Of a stretch of 64,000 nucleotides of DNA, positions 62,092 through 64,000 are shown piece after piece. The translations under genes were made by a program, and so were the position numbers. This stretch comes from Progne subis subis (taxonomy: Eukaryota > Chordata > Aves > Passeriformes > Hirundinidae), in contig JAKJHU010000076.1 in the NCBI GenBank assembly GCA_022316685.1, positions 878,001 to 942,000 on the forward strand, written 5' to 3'. Numbering within the stretch: position 1 is the stretch's first letter; each line of letters begins with the position of its first letter. The notes under the pieces were generated by a model. That model made no database searches. It was not told the origin of the DNA and saw nothing but the letters and a program-made list of their open reading frames with translations.

Positions 62092-63125
62092 CAATAAGTG
62101 ACCTTTATCTTTCCCATCATTCTTGAATTAAAGGAAAAGAAACTTCAAGAGCATTAGAGAAATTAATTTTAGCACAAATTAAAATTTTAAAAAAAAGCTC
62201 CTCTTAATTTTCAGAAGCCTATTGACTGAAGAGTAAAATGAGAAGACAGGACTGTGAAGATGGTACTATCTTGGTTTCTTACTTACATATGACAAACAGT
62301 GATATGTGCCAGCCAGATGCTGAAATCTATTCACAAATGACTGATTTGAAATGGATGTTTTTGTCAGCACTGTTCTGGATGAGTCAAACACAGACAGTGT
62401 CAACATTAACTTCCTTACAGAGTCCTCCTGAGGAGGAATGAAGGCTGTCTGGGATTTCTTAAAAGCTAAGATGATTGTACAGAGTTACTCATGTGCAGCA
62501 AGTTTGTGATGCCTGGAGGCACCAGAAATACCGTACACATGCATCACAGCTGGTCTGTGCCTGCACCGTAAAACCAGACTTCAAAACACACCAAATTTTT
62601 CAGGTATGTGATGTACCAGGGAGTCACACATGCACAAAGATATACCTGATACTTCCCCAGCTGTCAGGCATATTGTACAGGCACATGGCAACTATGCAGT
62701 GTAAGTTCATTAATCACCGCTTCCAAGACATAGTACATTCTCTACACATAACACACTGTTAATCTACTCACAGTCAACAGGATTGTTCAGGATTTCCAGG
62801 GTCTGGAATGTGTATGGCAGACCTGCTGCTTTTTACACGACTGATTCTTTTGGATTTCCAAGCAATAGTGAGAAATCTTCATGAGTTTCCAGAATTGCTA
62901 TTTTAAATGAAAAAAGAAGTCATGACTAGCAACTAAAAGATGAGAATAGCTCAGGGAATGATCTTCCCAAGGTCTAAATGAAAGATCAGTTGGGTCATAT
63001 CGTGTTTTAATTTTTTGCTAAGTTGTCATTATTTAAAGGTGTTCAAATAAAAATCCACCTAGATTTATATTTATTTAGGCCAACTTTTTCTAGGTCTTTT
63101 CTTTATGATTTTAATTAAATGTGAC

Positions 63126-63185
63126 AAAAAAAAGAAAAAAAAGAAAAAAAAGAAAAAAAAAAAAAAAGGGGGGGGGGGGTGGGGG
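63126..63185 (+). repeat. purine tract: A8G units then G runs
   Basis: Three to four (A)8G units, an A15 run, then G12, T, G5: about 60 nt almost wholly purine. Confidence 0.95.
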
Positions 63186-63861
63186 CTTCTGAATGTTTTA
63201 GACTCTAAACTGCTGAAAAAGAGAATTAGACCTTTCAAGTTATTGATGTGTTTAAGCCTCAAATAAATATTTCAGATTTCAAATTGTATCTCTCCAGGTA
63301 CTTATAATGAATTCACAGGCCTGGTGAATTTCATTTAAGATCAGTTCTCTCTAGAATTGACCAATTCAGCTACAATCCTTTTAAGTAAAGTAACATAGTC
63401 AAAACCTGTTTTATGGATGGCCCATGCAAATTAGATTATTTAATATTTTATAAAACAAGGAGCTTGAAATCTTCCAACAAAAATATGATGCTTAAACTAC
63501 TCATAAGATGGATGGATCCTGTGATATATTTAATAGGTGTATTAGTGGTGCAAACACTCATTTTGTCATATTTGAGAAAAATCATCCATTCTCCCTTGAG
63601 TGATGAGAGGTGATGTGTTCTTCTGGTTTTGCTTCATTTTTTGTGCCCTGCAGATTAATGTTTCTGTGGCATGAAGATCATCATTAAACAATCTTATTAT
63701 CTCTGAATGAATGAATAAGCAATGGTGTAGAGCAGCAAATTTTTGCATACAGATGGTATATTAGCTTGTATCCAATATAATGGCAATCATTGGATGTATT
63801 TTGTATGAGCTTTGATGCTGAACTTCCAAATGCTGAACTATTTTTCCTCTCCCATATTCAG

Positions 63862-64000
63862 TACTTTAGGGTTTCCTGCCAAAATTCCTCCAAGTTACCA
63901 CAGATGGAGGCACAAGAAGAATGACGGGATGTCCGAATCATCCTCTATCACTGTTCTATCAAATGTACAACAGAACTCCCTTACAAGCAGCTCCCACTGG
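63862..64000 (+). CDS. candidate coding exon, cut by window end
   Basis: Seen: a pyrimidine tract and acceptor 'tttttcctctcccatattcag' end at 63861. From 63862 one base then 46 codons remain open to the last base of the window (first 20 residues TLGFPAKIPPSYHRWRHKKN; a Ser/Thr/Gln-rich part follows). The other two frames stop early. The single leading base completes the split codon left by the exon at 61307-61407, which is the main argument that both belong to one plus-strand gene. GC content is higher than in the flanking intron and no repeat overlaps. The donor lies beyond the window. A basic cluster (HRWRHKK) followed by a Ser-rich stretch suggests a non-enzymatic region. The protein is not recognised. 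Confidence 0.5.

Larger units (their letters stand above)
61931..63861. other. AT-rich DNA between candidate exons
   Basis: Putative intron. It holds a 10-bp hairpin (62005-62028), a 16-bp duplication (62060-62091) and an A/G tract (63126-63185). Open frames at 62238-62441 and 62475-62762 have no recognised domain. Confidence 0.45.

Overview
This 64 kb window is AT-rich vertebrate nuclear DNA from a bird, most likely a passerine. The repeat content gives the lineage. CR1 LINE fragments occur throughout on both strands. Five solo-LTR-like endogenous retrovirus elements are present. One short retroposon at 29798-29958 fuses a tRNA-Ile-like head to a CR1-like tail, the architecture described for TguSINE1 of passerines. 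There is no bacterial-style gene organisation, and no complete protein-coding gene, rRNA, functional tRNA or CRISPR array was found. Species assignment and the identity of any host gene are inference; no search could be run.

Layout, left to right. 1-3 kb is single-copy AT-rich DNA with one weak exon-like segment (2239-2324), then an old CR1 (2955-3180) and a plus-strand LTR (about 3345-3874). A second old CR1 lies at 4455-4985. 5-8.5 kb is repeat-poor. A minus-strand ERVL-type LTR with a clean 5-bp target duplication occupies 8570-9245. A very old CR1 scrap is at 11621-11715, another LTR at about 13568-14280, and a fourth, minus-strand LTR with near-perfect 5-bp flanks at 18672-19279. 19.3-29.8 kb is essentially unique sequence plus simple repeats. 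The SINE follows at 29.8 kb, a 3-unit minisatellite at 30.9 kb and a CR1 at 33.2-33.7 kb. A long (about 1.5 kb) minus-strand LTR at 36.24-37.73 kb contains the only GC- and CpG-rich patch in the window. 38-50 kb is unique and AT-rich, with several homeodomain-motif-rich stretches that resemble conserved non-coding elements. 50-62 kb carries CR1 fragments at 50.8, 55.5, 56.0-57.1 and 61.6 kb, a long (CTTT)n tract at 59.0 kb and an (AC)n tract at 51.4 kb.

The only credible host-gene signal is at the right edge, on the plus strand. A 101-bp segment (61307-61407) has a polypyrimidine tract and CAG acceptor, an open frame and a consensus AAG|GTAAGTA donor. A second segment (63862 to the window end) has a CAG acceptor and stays open for 46 codons. 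The first ends two bases into a codon and the second supplies the third base, so the pair is phase-compatible. I could not name the protein. Most of the window is therefore probably intron, or upstream flank, of one gene entering from the right-hand side. I did not find an undescribed biological system. The most useful things to follow up are the edge exons, the 1.5-kb LTR with its GC-rich promoter-like half, a perfect 14-bp hairpin at 44.3 kb, and the conserved-element candidates.
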